Shown: positions 56,142 through 64,000 of the stretch, piece after piece
Layout: each line of letters starts with the position of its first letter
How positions within the stretch are numbered: the first letter of the stretch is position 1
Source: UTCHB3 sp964371075
Lineage (GTDB): Bacteria > Bacteroidota > Ignavibacteria > Ignavibacteriales > Ignavibacteriaceae
Length of the DNA stretch: 64,000 nt
Assembly (NCBI GenBank): GCA_964371075.1
Contig: CAYJKN010000003.1
Coordinates: 62,001 to 126,000 of the forward strand
Direction: 5' to 3'
Translations under genes and position numbers: made by a program
The notes under the pieces: generated by a model
Seen by the model: the letters and a program-made list of their open reading frames with translations, nothing else
The model's database searches: none
What the model was told of the DNA's origin: nothing

Positions 56142-59054
56142 TTATTTCAGAAGAACCATCTTCTTTATATTGCTATATATCTCTCCATCAACTGTATTTG
56201 CTTTCAATTCATAGAAGTAAACTCCGCTTGTGAGTTTTGCTCCTGTAAGATCATCCGCATTCCAATAGATTGAATAACTTCCGGCTGTATTAAAGTCGTT
56301 ATAAAGAACTTTAACAACTTCGCCAAGGAGGTTATATACTGTGATTTTAACATTTGCCGCCTTGGGGAGTGAATATTCTATCCTTGTGGTCGGGTTAAAC
56401 GGATTTGGATAATTCTGATTTAAAGTAAATGCAGCGGGAACATTAACAGGTGTCTTAACATCTGTGGCAGTTCCGGTGTGGTTAAAAGTCATTGCGGCAA
56501 GGTTAACAACTCCTGTGCTTGCAACAAGTTCTCCAACTCCGGTGGTGGAATTGATTTTAATCAGATCAACAGGTTGATTTGTTGCACCCTTAAATCCAAA
56601 TAAAACACCATCGGCATTAAATTCAAGATCGGTTATAGCCACTCCAAAAGAAGTGTAACCAAGCCTTGTTGTATCTCCGGTGCTTGGATTGACTCTAAAG
56701 ATCATGTCCTTTGGCGAGCCAAGAGCTCTATACAAAGATGCATATAACTCATTTGTCTGAGGATGGAATGCAATGCTAAGAATTGCAGCTTGTGCTTGAA
56801 CAGTCTCTGTAAAAGTTGAATCGCCGAGACCAACCTTATAAATTTTTCCACTTTTTTGTGAAGCGTAAAGATTTCCGGTTGTATCAAAAGCGATACTTCC
56901 AAGATCAGCAACCGACGAACTAAACAGTCTGTGAGCATCACCACCGTTGGAGTTAATCCTTACTATTTCTTGTGGAGCGGAGTTTCTAAGACCATACAAC
57001 ACTTTTGTTTTAGGGTGAATTGCGATACTCTGAAACAGATTTTTGATGGTAGGACCAATCTCGGTTGGAAGTCCGTTACCTGTTCTTAAATAAAACAATC
57101 TGTTATTGTCAGTTCCGCCTGAAACAGCAAACATTGCTTTTTCATTGCTTGGAATGATTTCATAACCAAAGGCGGTTAAAGCAATACCTCTTAAGGTGCC
57201 ATCATTTGATGCAATATAAAGGGTATCTGAAATCTCTCCCAGATCTACTGCTCTGGCAGCAAGCTGAATATCAACGGTTGTGTTTGGTTGTAAAGTAAAT
57301 GGATAGGAAAATGTTGTATTAAGTACAAAATTTCCTGTTCCAAAATAGAGTGAATCAACAACAAGATTTTGGGTACCAAAACTGGTTAATCTGAAATTGT
57401 CAATATGACTTGGAACATTTACTTCAACTTCACCAAAATTCAGAACTTTTTTATCAAGTGTCCCTTTAATGCCATCGTAAGGAGCCACTCTTAAAATCCC
57501 AGTCCAGGTTCCCCAGATGTTAACACCCGCGGCATATTCGGTAAAAATAACAAAATCTGTTAAATTTTGTGGGTCAGCCCAGATACCCATGTAATCACCC
57601 CAACGGTTTCTTGTTCCGCCGAAAGTTTTTACATAGTTTCCCTTTCCCGTCTGGAGAGGAGAACTATAGGTAAAAGCAGTTTCATTTGCAAATTTCGAGG
57701 AGTAGAATGCTCCTGCATATTCAGTGTCCCCTGATCTTGCAAAGGTGGTGGCAGCATTGTTGAACTTGTCAACAGCAATTGCTCCAAAATAATACCAGTT
57801 ACCGTTTGCTCCGAGAATTGATTGTTCGCTCGCAGTGCTCGTGGCTGTGTTAATTTTAACATAATGGAGTGCAGAGTAGCTGCTTGCTACCGGGTTACGG
57901 ATGCTGTGGATACTCCAAATGGAACCGTCTTTGAAGATTGGTTCATCCTGAAGTTGACCACCATTGGTTGAAATCAAAGGTGTTCCACCTCCAAGCTGAT
58001 TTGCATCAGGTGGGGCTGAATAACTTGTAACAGGCACAATCGATCCTCTCAACACGGGTGCAGTTAAAGGATTCTCAATCCAGTAGAGTGCAAAGAAATT
58101 CGCTGAACCGGGGGCGTGAAGGAAATAATATTTATTCGGATCGTGAGTATATGCAATAGTTGGTCTGATATGGAATATAGACTGTTGTGTTGGTCCCGGA
58201 GCCGGATACTTGATTCCATAGATGTCATTCCATGTAATTGTTGCGTTGGCATCATTTGAATAAAGTGGAGCTTTGGGGAAGATTCTAATCTTTGCGTAGT
58301 TAAAACTGCTGGCAAACGAAAACTGATTACCACTTATGTAAATACAATCATCATCAAATCCAACACCCTGATAATCCATCCAGTTACCTGAAGGGACATC
58401 ACCATTCACATCTGAACGAAAAACAAAATTGTACCAGGTTCCAGTCGGGATTGAATCATCCGACACTGAAAAAAGAAGATTTCCGCGTGCAGGGTTGTCA
58501 TTTTGATCCAACCATACCATAACCCATCTTTTGTCGAAATGGTCATAGATAACCTTGGGATCAAAAGCACCGGGATTTGACATTGTGGATGCATACCATT
58601 GATCGGCATTAATCCTTTTTATCAGGTTACCGGCCATGTCATAGATACCAAAATCACTGTTTACAACGGCGACTATATATCCTGCACCTACAGCTACATG
58701 TGGATCAGGAGGAATTGAGTTTGTCTGAGTTAAACCTTGAAAATCCTTTAGGAGAATTGCCTTGGTTGTATCAACTGATTCTTTTCCAGCATTCCGGTCT
58801 TCGACGTATAACTTAATTGCGTCATACATGTCGTCATATTCCTGAATGTAAACAGGATCTGCTTTGTGATCTGCCTTGTTTCTTATTGTTTCCGGTCTTG
58901 GGAAACTGTTTGAAGGCGTTAGACCAAAACTATTTGTATTTACAACCACACCACCTGTTTTTGAGCCGGCAGCAGGACCACTATAGGTCTGACTAAAGAC
59001 CAGGGGCGAGATGAGTGTAAATACAAAAAGCGAATAAAGAGTTCTTTTTATCAC
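56142..59054 (-). CDS. Secreted beta-propeller protein with HYDIN-like and T9SS sorting domains
   Basis: 970 residues beginning with GTG at 59054 and a signal peptide (about 1-22). A propeller-like region (about 100-520) opens with DFQGLTQTNSIPPDPHVAVGAG and reads through repeated WYNF/FFAL strands. An Ig-like HYDIN/ASPM domain is at about 545-635 (FGEVEVNVPSHIDNFRLTS, GTGNFVLN). A second propeller (about 650-880, IAIHPKTKVLYGL, IAFDTTGNLYAS, LEFNADGVLFGF) and a T9SS type A sorting domain (about 890-970, NQNYPNPFNPTTRIEYSLP) follow. It should be exported to the surface or medium. No catalytic site is visible. Confidence 0.87.
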   Translation of the reverse strand: MIKRTLYSLFVFTLISPLVFSQTYSGPAAGSKTGGVVVNTNSFGLTPSNSFPRPETIRNKADHKADPVYIQEYDDMYDAIKLYVEDRNAGKESVDTTKAILLKDFQGLTQTNSIPPDPHVAVGAGYIVAVVNSDFGIYDMAGNLIKRINADQWYASTMSNPGAFDPKVIYDHFDKRWVMVWLDQNDNPARGNLLFSVSDDSIPTGTWYNFVFRSDVNGDVPSGNWMDYQGVGFDDDCIYISGNQFSFASSFNYAKIRIFPKAPLYSNDANATITWNDIYGIKYPAPGPTQQSIFHIRPTIAYTHDPNKYYFLHAPGSANFFALYWIENPLTAPVLRGSIVPVTSYSAPPDANQLGGGTPLISTNGGQLQDEPIFKDGSIWSIHSIRNPVASSYSALHYVKINTATSTASEQSILGANGNWYYFGAIAVDKFNNAATTFARSGDTEYAGAFYSSKFANETAFTYSSPLQTGKGNYVKTFGGTRNRWGDYMGIWADPQNLTDFVIFTEYAAGVNIWGTWTGILRVAPYDGIKGTLDKKVLNFGEVEVNVPSHIDNFRLTSFGTQNLVVDSLYFGTGNFVLNTTFSYPFTLQPNTTVDIQLAARAVDLGEISDTLYIASNDGTLRGIALTAFGYEIIPSNEKAMFAVSGGTDNNRLFYLRTGNGLPTEIGPTIKNLFQSIAIHPKTKVLYGLRNSAPQEIVRINSNGGDAHRLFSSSVADLGSIAFDTTGNLYASQKSGKIYKVGLGDSTFTETVQAQAAILSIAFHPQTNELYASLYRALGSPKDMIFRVNPSTGDTTRLGYTSFGVAITDLEFNADGVLFGFKGATNQPVDLIKINSTTGVGELVASTGVVNLAAMTFNHTGTATDVKTPVNVPAAFTLNQNYPNPFNPTTRIEYSLPKAANVKITVYNLLGEVVKVLYNDFNTAGSYSIYWNADDLTGAKLTSGVYFYELKANTVDGEIYSNIKKMVLLK

Positions 59055-59084
59055 TTTATTTACTCCAAATTAGTTATAAAAAAA

Positions 59085-59654
59085 TCATTTCTGACTGGCT
59101 TTCCAGCCATTGTACTGATTCAACAATTCAATTGAAGTGGAATCAGTGCTAACGGATGTTGTAAATTTAAATTCTTTTGTACCTGATGGCCATTTAATAA
59201 TCTGAGGACCACCTGCATCTCCGAGATAGGTACCGTTAGAGCTCATATATGTCTCTGAAAGAAATCCACCCATACTGTAATAAACAGGAGCACAGTTACA
59301 ATCTTTTTCAAATAAAAATGAGATATCTGAAATGTTTGAGAAAGTAAACTTTACCACACCGTTAAGTTTGCCGCCTTCTTCCATTAATTCTTTTGAGGTT
59401 ACCTGAAGTGAAGGGTTTTCATCCTCAAATTTGGTACCTTTTACATAATCATCTATAAGTTCTGCAAAATCTTTGAGGGATACATCATCCTCACCATCTT
59501 TTGCTGACTTTATATTGTAGAACTTGATCCATCCTTCACCGGATCCGTCACTATTGGTTTTATAATAATAATCTTTTTTGTCAACGGTTAGGCAACCGGC
59601 AAAAAGTACGGTAACCAATGCTATAAGAACAAGTCTAAATGATATTAATCTCAT
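59085..59654 (-). CDS. Small lipoprotein of unknown function
   Basis: 189 residues with a lipoprotein signal peptide (lipobox LFAGC, Cys21). The mature part is rich in aromatic and acidic residues (DYYYKTNSDGSGEGWIKFYN), with several predicted beta strands and a Cys-x-Cys (DCNCAP). Hydrophobic pattern and length give no family I recognise. It lies 30 bp upstream of the T9SS-sorted propeller gene on the same strand and may be co-transcribed. It should face the periplasm. Confidence 0.75.
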   Translation of the reverse strand: MRLISFRLVLIALVTVLFAGCLTVDKKDYYYKTNSDGSGEGWIKFYNIKSAKDGEDDVSLKDFAELIDDYVKGTKFEDENPSLQVTSKELMEEGGKLNGVVKFTFSNISDISFLFEKDCNCAPVYYSMGGFLSETYMSSNGTYLGDAGGPQIIKWPSGTKEFKFTTSVSTDSTSIELLNQYNGWKASQK

Positions 59655-59928
59655 TAAATACTCCTGATTGGGGTGTAAAAAGTTATTTGGGATTGTGAAA
59701 ATGTGGATATACAGACTTTAAAATAGGAAATATTCTGAGTATATCAAAAGTTAAAATTTGTGAGGAATTCCCTTTCCTTACACCCGTTTTTATCGATGTT
59801 GTGCGTGCACTCACATAACTCCCCCTTCCGGTTCCAAAAACTCTCGAAAGTGATGCCTGACAAAAATATAAAATTGAAGTGAGTATATATTGCGTTCAGA
59901 ATTTAATCATTTAATAATCGAAATCGCC

Positions 59929-60933
59929 ATGAATCTAATATATAAACCGCTCAAATATCTATTTATAGCCTCCATCATTTTAGGCTTGATTGAAGTTTTA
60001 TACATCAATCGAATAATCAATTTCCATTCGGGTACCTTTTCCGACCTCAACCCTGTCTCGGAAATGACGGCAAAAAAAGACCTCCCGGTTATTCTTGTAC
60101 TCGGTGACGAAGTGAGTGCAAACCCCGACAGTTATGTTGCGATGCTCAGAGCCAAACACCCCGGTTACAAAATTGTAAACGGTGCTGTCCCCAACGCAGG
60201 GATCATCGAAATGGAAAATTTTGGCGAAAAATTGATCAAAGAACACAACCCCGATATCCTCATTTTTCAGGTTAATCCTGCAAACGACCTCTATGATATC
60301 AGAAAAGGTACCGACAGATCAGAAGCCGGTCTATTGTCAGGCATTACCAATTCGATCACAGATAACTTTAAGGTTCTTGACTATATATCTTATAAAATCT
60401 CTAACTCTGCAAATGATTTGTCAGGACAAAGTTTTGACGGACTCGAACCGGAAAACATCGCTTATGCTGAGAGAATCAACATAAAAGCACTTGGACCAGG
60501 TTCTTATGAAAGACAAACAGGTCTGACAGAAAATTCAACTCTCTTAAAAACGATGAGACAAACAGATATGGAGACTTTACTCTCCAGAATGAACAATCTT
60601 TTCTGCAAAATGAAAAATGGTTCAAAGGTCTTTGTGTTGGTAACACCTCATTGTTCATGGATCGATAAATACTATATGGACAACATGAATCTTGCAGGAG
60701 TAAATCTCTCAGAAGATTTTATTAAGTTCCCGGGAATTTATCCATTCGTAAAAGCTTTAAGTGATTATTCTTATTCCAACCAAAAAGTGAAAGTGGTTGA
60801 CCCAACTTCAATGCTCAGACATTTTGATTCACCTGCGAAGAGACTATTTAAATTGAGAAGCAATACACTTAACAGAAATGGACATGAGGTGTTGTGTTCA
60901 ACTATTTCAGGATTTATAACACTTTCGATATAA
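59929..60933 (+). CDS. Membrane-anchored SGNH-hydrolase-like protein
   Basis: 334 residues from the ATG at 59929 (a TTG at 59890 would add 13 residues). One N-terminal TM helix (about 9-30) anchors it with the bulk outside the cytoplasm. The first strand reads VILVLGDEVSANPDSYVAML, where SGNH/GDSL enzymes have GDS followed by G; the catalytic Ser is replaced by Glu. Asn in GAVPNAGI (block II/III) and Asn in FQVNPANDLYD are in the order of SGNH blocks. The last block (RNGHEVLCSTI) has a His but not the usual D--H spacing that I can be sure of. It may be an inactive relative or use another nucleophile. It is 47 bp upstream of ybaK. Confidence 0.55.
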   Translation: MNLIYKPLKYLFIASIILGLIEVLYINRIINFHSGTFSDLNPVSEMTAKKDLPVILVLGDEVSANPDSYVAMLRAKHPGYKIVNGAVPNAGIIEMENFGEKLIKEHNPDILIFQVNPANDLYDIRKGTDRSEAGLLSGITNSITDNFKVLDYISYKISNSANDLSGQSFDGLEPENIAYAERINIKALGPGSYERQTGLTENSTLLKTMRQTDMETLLSRMNNLFCKMKNGSKVFVLVTPHCSWIDKYYMDNMNLAGVNLSEDFIKFPGIYPFVKALSDYSYSNQKVKVVDPTSMLRHFDSPAKRLFKLRSNTLNRNGHEVLCSTISGFITLSI

Positions 60934-60941
60934 ATCGATCT

Positions 60942-60984
60942 TCACAATTTCTTATTTTTGAAGAGTAACAAATAGAAATTGTGA
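60942..60984. promoter_or_regulatory. 11-bp inverted repeat directly before the ybaK start
   Basis: TCACAATTTCT (60942-60952) and AGAAATTGTGA (60974-60984) are perfect inverted repeats with a 21-nt loop. The right arm ends on the first base of the ATG, where a ribosome binding site would be expected and none is seen. It could sequester the start or be an operator. Confidence 0.5.
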
Positions 60985-61451
60985 TGTCAAAAACAAACGC
61001 TGTAAGAATTCTTGAAAGCAGGAAACTGGTATTTGAACTTATAGATTATGAAGTATCAGAAGATGAATTGGATGCTGTATCGGTTGCCAAAAAAGTGGGA
61101 ATGGACCCTGATACTGTCTTCAAAACACTTGTATCAAGAAATGAATTAAATAAAATTTTTGTATTTGTAATACCCGGCTCTTGTGAACTGAACCTTAAAA
61201 AAGCTGCAAAACTCTCGGAATCAAAAAGCATCGAGATGATAAAGGTAAAAGAACTTTTTGATCTTACCGGTTACATCAGAGGTGGGTGTTCACCGATTGG
61301 GATGAAAAAGGACTATCCTGTTTTTATCGACGAAACTGCACTAATTTTTGACAAGATATCGATAAGTGCAGGAGTCAGAGGCACCCAAATTGTGATATCC
61401 CCTGTTGACCTGATTTCCACTGTTGATGCAACCACAGGTGATCTTATATAA
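60984..61451 (+). CDS. ybaK: YbaK/EbsC family Cys-tRNA(Pro)/Cys-tRNA(Cys) deacylase
   Basis: 155 residues from the ATG at 60984 (a GTG directly before it is possible). It keeps the YbaK pattern: an N-terminal helix (AVRILESRKLVFELIDYEV), VFKTLVSRNELNKIFVFVIPG, LNLKKAAKLSESKSIEMI, and RGGCSPIGMKKDYPVFIDETAL. The conserved lysine of TVFKTLV lines the active site in this family. It clears cysteine mischarged onto tRNA-Pro. It does not share a clear operon with the SGNH-like gene, and an inverted repeat covers its leader. Confidence 0.92.
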   Translation: MSKTNAVRILESRKLVFELIDYEVSEDELDAVSVAKKVGMDPDTVFKTLVSRNELNKIFVFVIPGSCELNLKKAAKLSESKSIEMIKVKELFDLTGYIRGGCSPIGMKKDYPVFIDETALIFDKISISAGVRGTQIVISPVDLISTVDATTGDLI

Positions 61452-61553
61452 CTTTATTACTCCGCTCATCCTTGTAATTTTTCATAAGTTATCGAAATAC
61501 TGTAAATTGTGACGGTTTATTTAAAAAATTAATCTCAACATTTCCGGTACAGT

Positions 61554-64000
61554 ATGTTAAAACTCAAAATGCTCTTATCAATACTTATCCTCTCCATTTC
61601 ACTAACCTCATTAAACTTCGCACAATCGAACAAACCGCTCGATCATTCAGTTTATGATCTCTGGAAAAGGATAGTCCTGCCACAAATTTCGAACGACGGA
61701 AACCTTTTTGTTTTTGAGGTTAATCCGTTCCGGAAGGATGGCTCACTTTACATTCAAAATAAAAATGGTGACTTAACAAAAATCTTCCCGAAGGCTAAAG
61801 GCGCAAAACTTTCCAAAAATGGCGAAATAGTGGCATTTAGCATAAAACCGGGATTTGATACCGTTAAGGCAGCCACATTAAAAAAAGTTAAAAAAGATGA
61901 CATGCCAAAAGATTCGATTGGGGTTTTTCTCACTCGTCTCGATTCTCTGGTTTTATTTGCTGATGTAAAATCTTTTAACTTACCTGAAGAATCAGACAAA
62001 TGGCTTGTTATTCATTTTGAAAAGATGAAGAAACCAAAAGAAGAAAAGAAGGAAAAAGATACCTCAAAGGTTGTTGATTCAACGGCAGTTGCAAAAGATA
62101 AAGATGTTAAACCCTCAAAAGCAAAAAAAGATGGTACCGACCTCCTTATTTTGAATCCAGTTGAGAATAAAGAGTTCAGATTTACCAATGTTGATGCATA
62201 TACTGCCGATAAATCTGGCGGTAGATTTGCTTTTACCTCAATTGTTGATGATTCAGTTGACACTTCATTTATTGTCAGATTTGATAGCAAATCTTTGAAG
62301 ATTGACACACTTAAACTTGAGGGAATGGCAAAATCGCCCGTTCTTTCAGATGATGGAAAAGATCTGGCATTTTTGTTCTCGATGGACACCGCGACAGTAA
62401 AAAATTACGATCTATATCTCTGGAATTCGGGAGAAAACAAGCACAAAGTGCTTGTTGACTCACTCAATCCCTCCCTTAAGGGTGATATGAGAGTTTCGCT
62501 AAATTATGATATCAATTTTTCCGATTCAGGTGAAAGACTCTTTTTTGGAATTGCCAAATCACTTAAACCGGAACCTGATGAAACTCTTCTTGATGAAGAA
62601 AAAGCAAATGTTGAAGTTTGGAGTTGGAATGATCCACTGATCCAAACCCAACAGAATTTTGAATTGAGCAAAGAAAAGAAAAAAACTTTTTTATTGCTTT
62701 ATCATCTCTCTTCTGAAAAAATTGTTCAGTTGACCGATTCGCTGATCGAGAATGTTTCATACTCAAAATACACGGACAATAAGTATGCCCTCGGAACATC
62801 GGCACACCCGTATAAAACCCTTATCTCATGGGACGATGGTTATTCTGATGTTTATTCCATCGACCTGACAACAGGCGATCGGAAACTTGTAAAACAAAAA
62901 CAGAGCCAGATCGCCACTATTTCGCCCAAAGGTGAATATATCATTTGGTACGATGAGGCTGATTCAAGTTATTACACTTATGATAATTCATCGGGTAAAA
63001 TTGATAGAATTTCCGATGGTATCAATCAACCACTTTACGATGTTGAAAGTGATGTCCCGGATGAACCGGGTGCTTATGGAATCAGTGGTTGGTTTGAGGA
63101 TGATAAATCGGTTGTCATCCGTTCTCAATACGATGAATGGATTGTGACTCCCGGCTCACCTAAATCAGCTCTCAGAATAACATCAGGCAAAGAATCAAAC
63201 TCGGTTTACAGGATATTGGATGTTGACAGAAAACTGCCCTGGTTCCCCGAGAGTGAGTTACTCTATTTTGGAGTCTTCGACCGGACAACCAAACAATATG
63301 GATTTGCAAGTTATAACCCCGGAAGTGCAAAATTTGAATCTGCAAAAATCCTTGTTAAGTCAGATAATGTATATGGCTTTCCTCTAAAAGCCCAAAATAC
63401 AAATGACTTTATAGTAGGTCGTGAATCACATTCTGAATCACCAAATCTTTACTATTCCTATGGACTGAGCGGCAATTTTAAGCAAATAAGTGATATCAAT
63501 CCACAGCAAAGTGAATTTCTCTGGTCAGAAGTGCAATTAGTTAAGTATCACAGTATTGATGGAAAACCACTTGAAGGAATGCTGTTTACCCCTAAAAACC
63601 TTGACAAATCGAAGAAATATCCTATGATGGTTTATTTCTACGAAAAAGATTCACAAAATCTTAACAGATATTGGAGTCCCTCTCCAAGCAGATCAATAAT
63701 AAATCCAACTTTCTACGCCAGTAATCAGTATGTGGTTTTTATTCCTGATATCGTGTATGAAGAAGGATTTCCCGGGAAAAGTGCTTATAATTGCATCGTT
63801 GGTGGCACCCTTTCAATGCTTGAGCAGTTTTCATTTATTGACAGAGAAAATATCGCGCTCCAGGGACAAAGCTGGGGTGGGTATCAAACTGCATTCCTGA
63901 TTACCCAAACCAATCTTTACAAAGCAGCGATGGCCGGTGCACCGGTGTCTAATATGACAAGTGCTTATGGTGGAATTAGATGGGGATCGGGACTTGTAAG
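61554..64000 (+). CDS. S9 family (prolyl oligopeptidase-like) peptidase, 3' end cut by window
   Basis: The frame from ATG 61554 runs without a stop to the window end (815 codons visible). A signal peptide (about 1-23) is followed by an N-terminal propeller (about 30-640) with an unusual Lys/Asp-rich insert (about 160-200). The alpha/beta-hydrolase domain begins near residue 660, with the nucleophile Ser in GQSWGGYQTAF (about residue 773); the Asp and His of the triad lie past the edge. It should be a periplasmic or secreted dipeptidyl/oligopeptidase. The neighbours do not indicate its substrate. Confidence 0.92.
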   Translation, partial: MLKLKMLLSILILSISLTSLNFAQSNKPLDHSVYDLWKRIVLPQISNDGNLFVFEVNPFRKDGSLYIQNKNGDLTKIFPKAKGAKLSKNGEIVAFSIKPGFDTVKAATLKKVKKDDMPKDSIGVFLTRLDSLVLFADVKSFNLPEESDKWLVIHFEKMKKPKEEKKEKDTSKVVDSTAVAKDKDVKPSKAKKDGTDLLILNPVENKEFRFTNVDAYTADKSGGRFAFTSIVDDSVDTSFIVRFDSKSLKIDTLKLEGMAKSPVLSDDGKDLAFLFSMDTATVKNYDLYLWNSGENKHKVLVDSLNPSLKGDMRVSLNYDINFSDSGERLFFGIAKSLKPEPDETLLDEEKANVEVWSWNDPLIQTQQNFELSKEKKKTFLLLYHLSSEKIVQLTDSLIENVSYSKYTDNKYALGTSAHPYKTLISWDDGYSDVYSIDLTTGDRKLVKQKQSQIATISPKGEYIIWYDEADSSYYTYDNSSGKIDRISDGINQPLYDVESDVPDEPGAYGISGWFEDDKSVVIRSQYDEWIVTPGSPKSALRITSGKESNSVYRILDVDRKLPWFPESELLYFGVFDRTTKQYGFASYNPGSAKFESAKILVKSDNVYGFPLKAQNTNDFIVGRESHSESPNLYYSYGLSGNFKQISDINPQQSEFLWSEVQLVKYHSIDGKPLEGMLFTPKNLDKSKKYPMMVYFYEKDSQNLNRYWSPSPSRSIINPTFYASNQYVVFIPDIVYEEGFPGKSAYNCIVGGTLSMLEQFSFIDRENIALQGQSWGGYQTAFLITQTNLYKAAMAGAPVSNMTSAYGGIRWGSGLV

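Noticed and set aside
59655..59928. Regulatory RNA or promoter between the lipoprotein and SGNH-like genes
   Set aside because: Contains only a short GGAATTCC palindrome and a TGTG/CACA near-dyad; nothing firm enough to list.

Overview
The window looks like chromosomal DNA from a member of the Ignavibacteria or a close relative in the Bacteroidota/Chlorobiota group. The evidence is AT-rich Gram-negative sequence, two secreted proteins ending in a Por/type IX secretion (T9SS) sorting domain with the NPFNP signature, a CBM9/DUF5916 outer-membrane protein, a propeller/Y_Y_Y histidine kinase, and several TTG start codons. I see no rRNA, phage, insertion sequence or CRISPR array. Most of the window is housekeeping, envelope and signalling genes.

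Layout. 1-4.9 kb: a YfiR-like protein, a hybrid histidine kinase and a secreted M28 peptidase, closed by a strong terminator. 4.9-8.7 kb: a 420-bp AT-rich gap with a perfect DnaA box, then a membrane-anchored pseudokinase. 8.6-15.6 kb (minus): PstS-like lipoprotein, second M28 peptidase, and an ATPase/FtsX-permease/AttH-like hydrolase operon. 15.6-19.7 kb (minus): a triple-fusion aromatic amino acid enzyme and a T9SS-sorted glycoside-hydrolase-like protein. 19.7-24.2 kb: sthA and a large sensor kinase. 24.3-27.6 kb (minus): VWA and VIT-VWA proteins. 27.8-29.8 kb: transketolase. 29.8-34.6 kb (minus): pcm, miaA, AtuA-type pair, prfB (programmed frameshift) and a cNMP-binding protein. 34.7-40.5 kb (minus): tRNA-Gly, tRNA-Cys, topA, a CDF exporter and a DUF5916 protein.

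40.6-52.5 kb (plus) is the most distinctive region. A GAF-PP2C phosphatase is followed by a tightly packed run of a CPA2-like antiporter, a second CPA2-like antiporter fused to a very long helical region and a C-terminal P-loop NTPase plus winged helix, an MscS channel, TrkH, TrkA and a threonine/serine dehydratase. Four-base overlaps suggest one transcript. I read it as an ion and osmotic homeostasis operon whose 1497-residue antiporter-NTPase fusion I do not recognise as a described family.

52.6-64 kb: tRNA-Leu, trigger factor with a 19-histidine tail, clpP, an unrecognised protein, a T9SS-sorted propeller protein, a lipoprotein, an SGNH-like membrane protein, ybaK and the start of an S9 peptidase that runs off the end.

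Other unusual points are the prfB frameshift site, which uses UAA where the canonical site has UGA; the chorismate mutase-prephenate dehydratase-DAHP synthase fusion; and a YfiR gene placed next to a CHASE8-type histidine kinase instead of a diguanylate cyclase.
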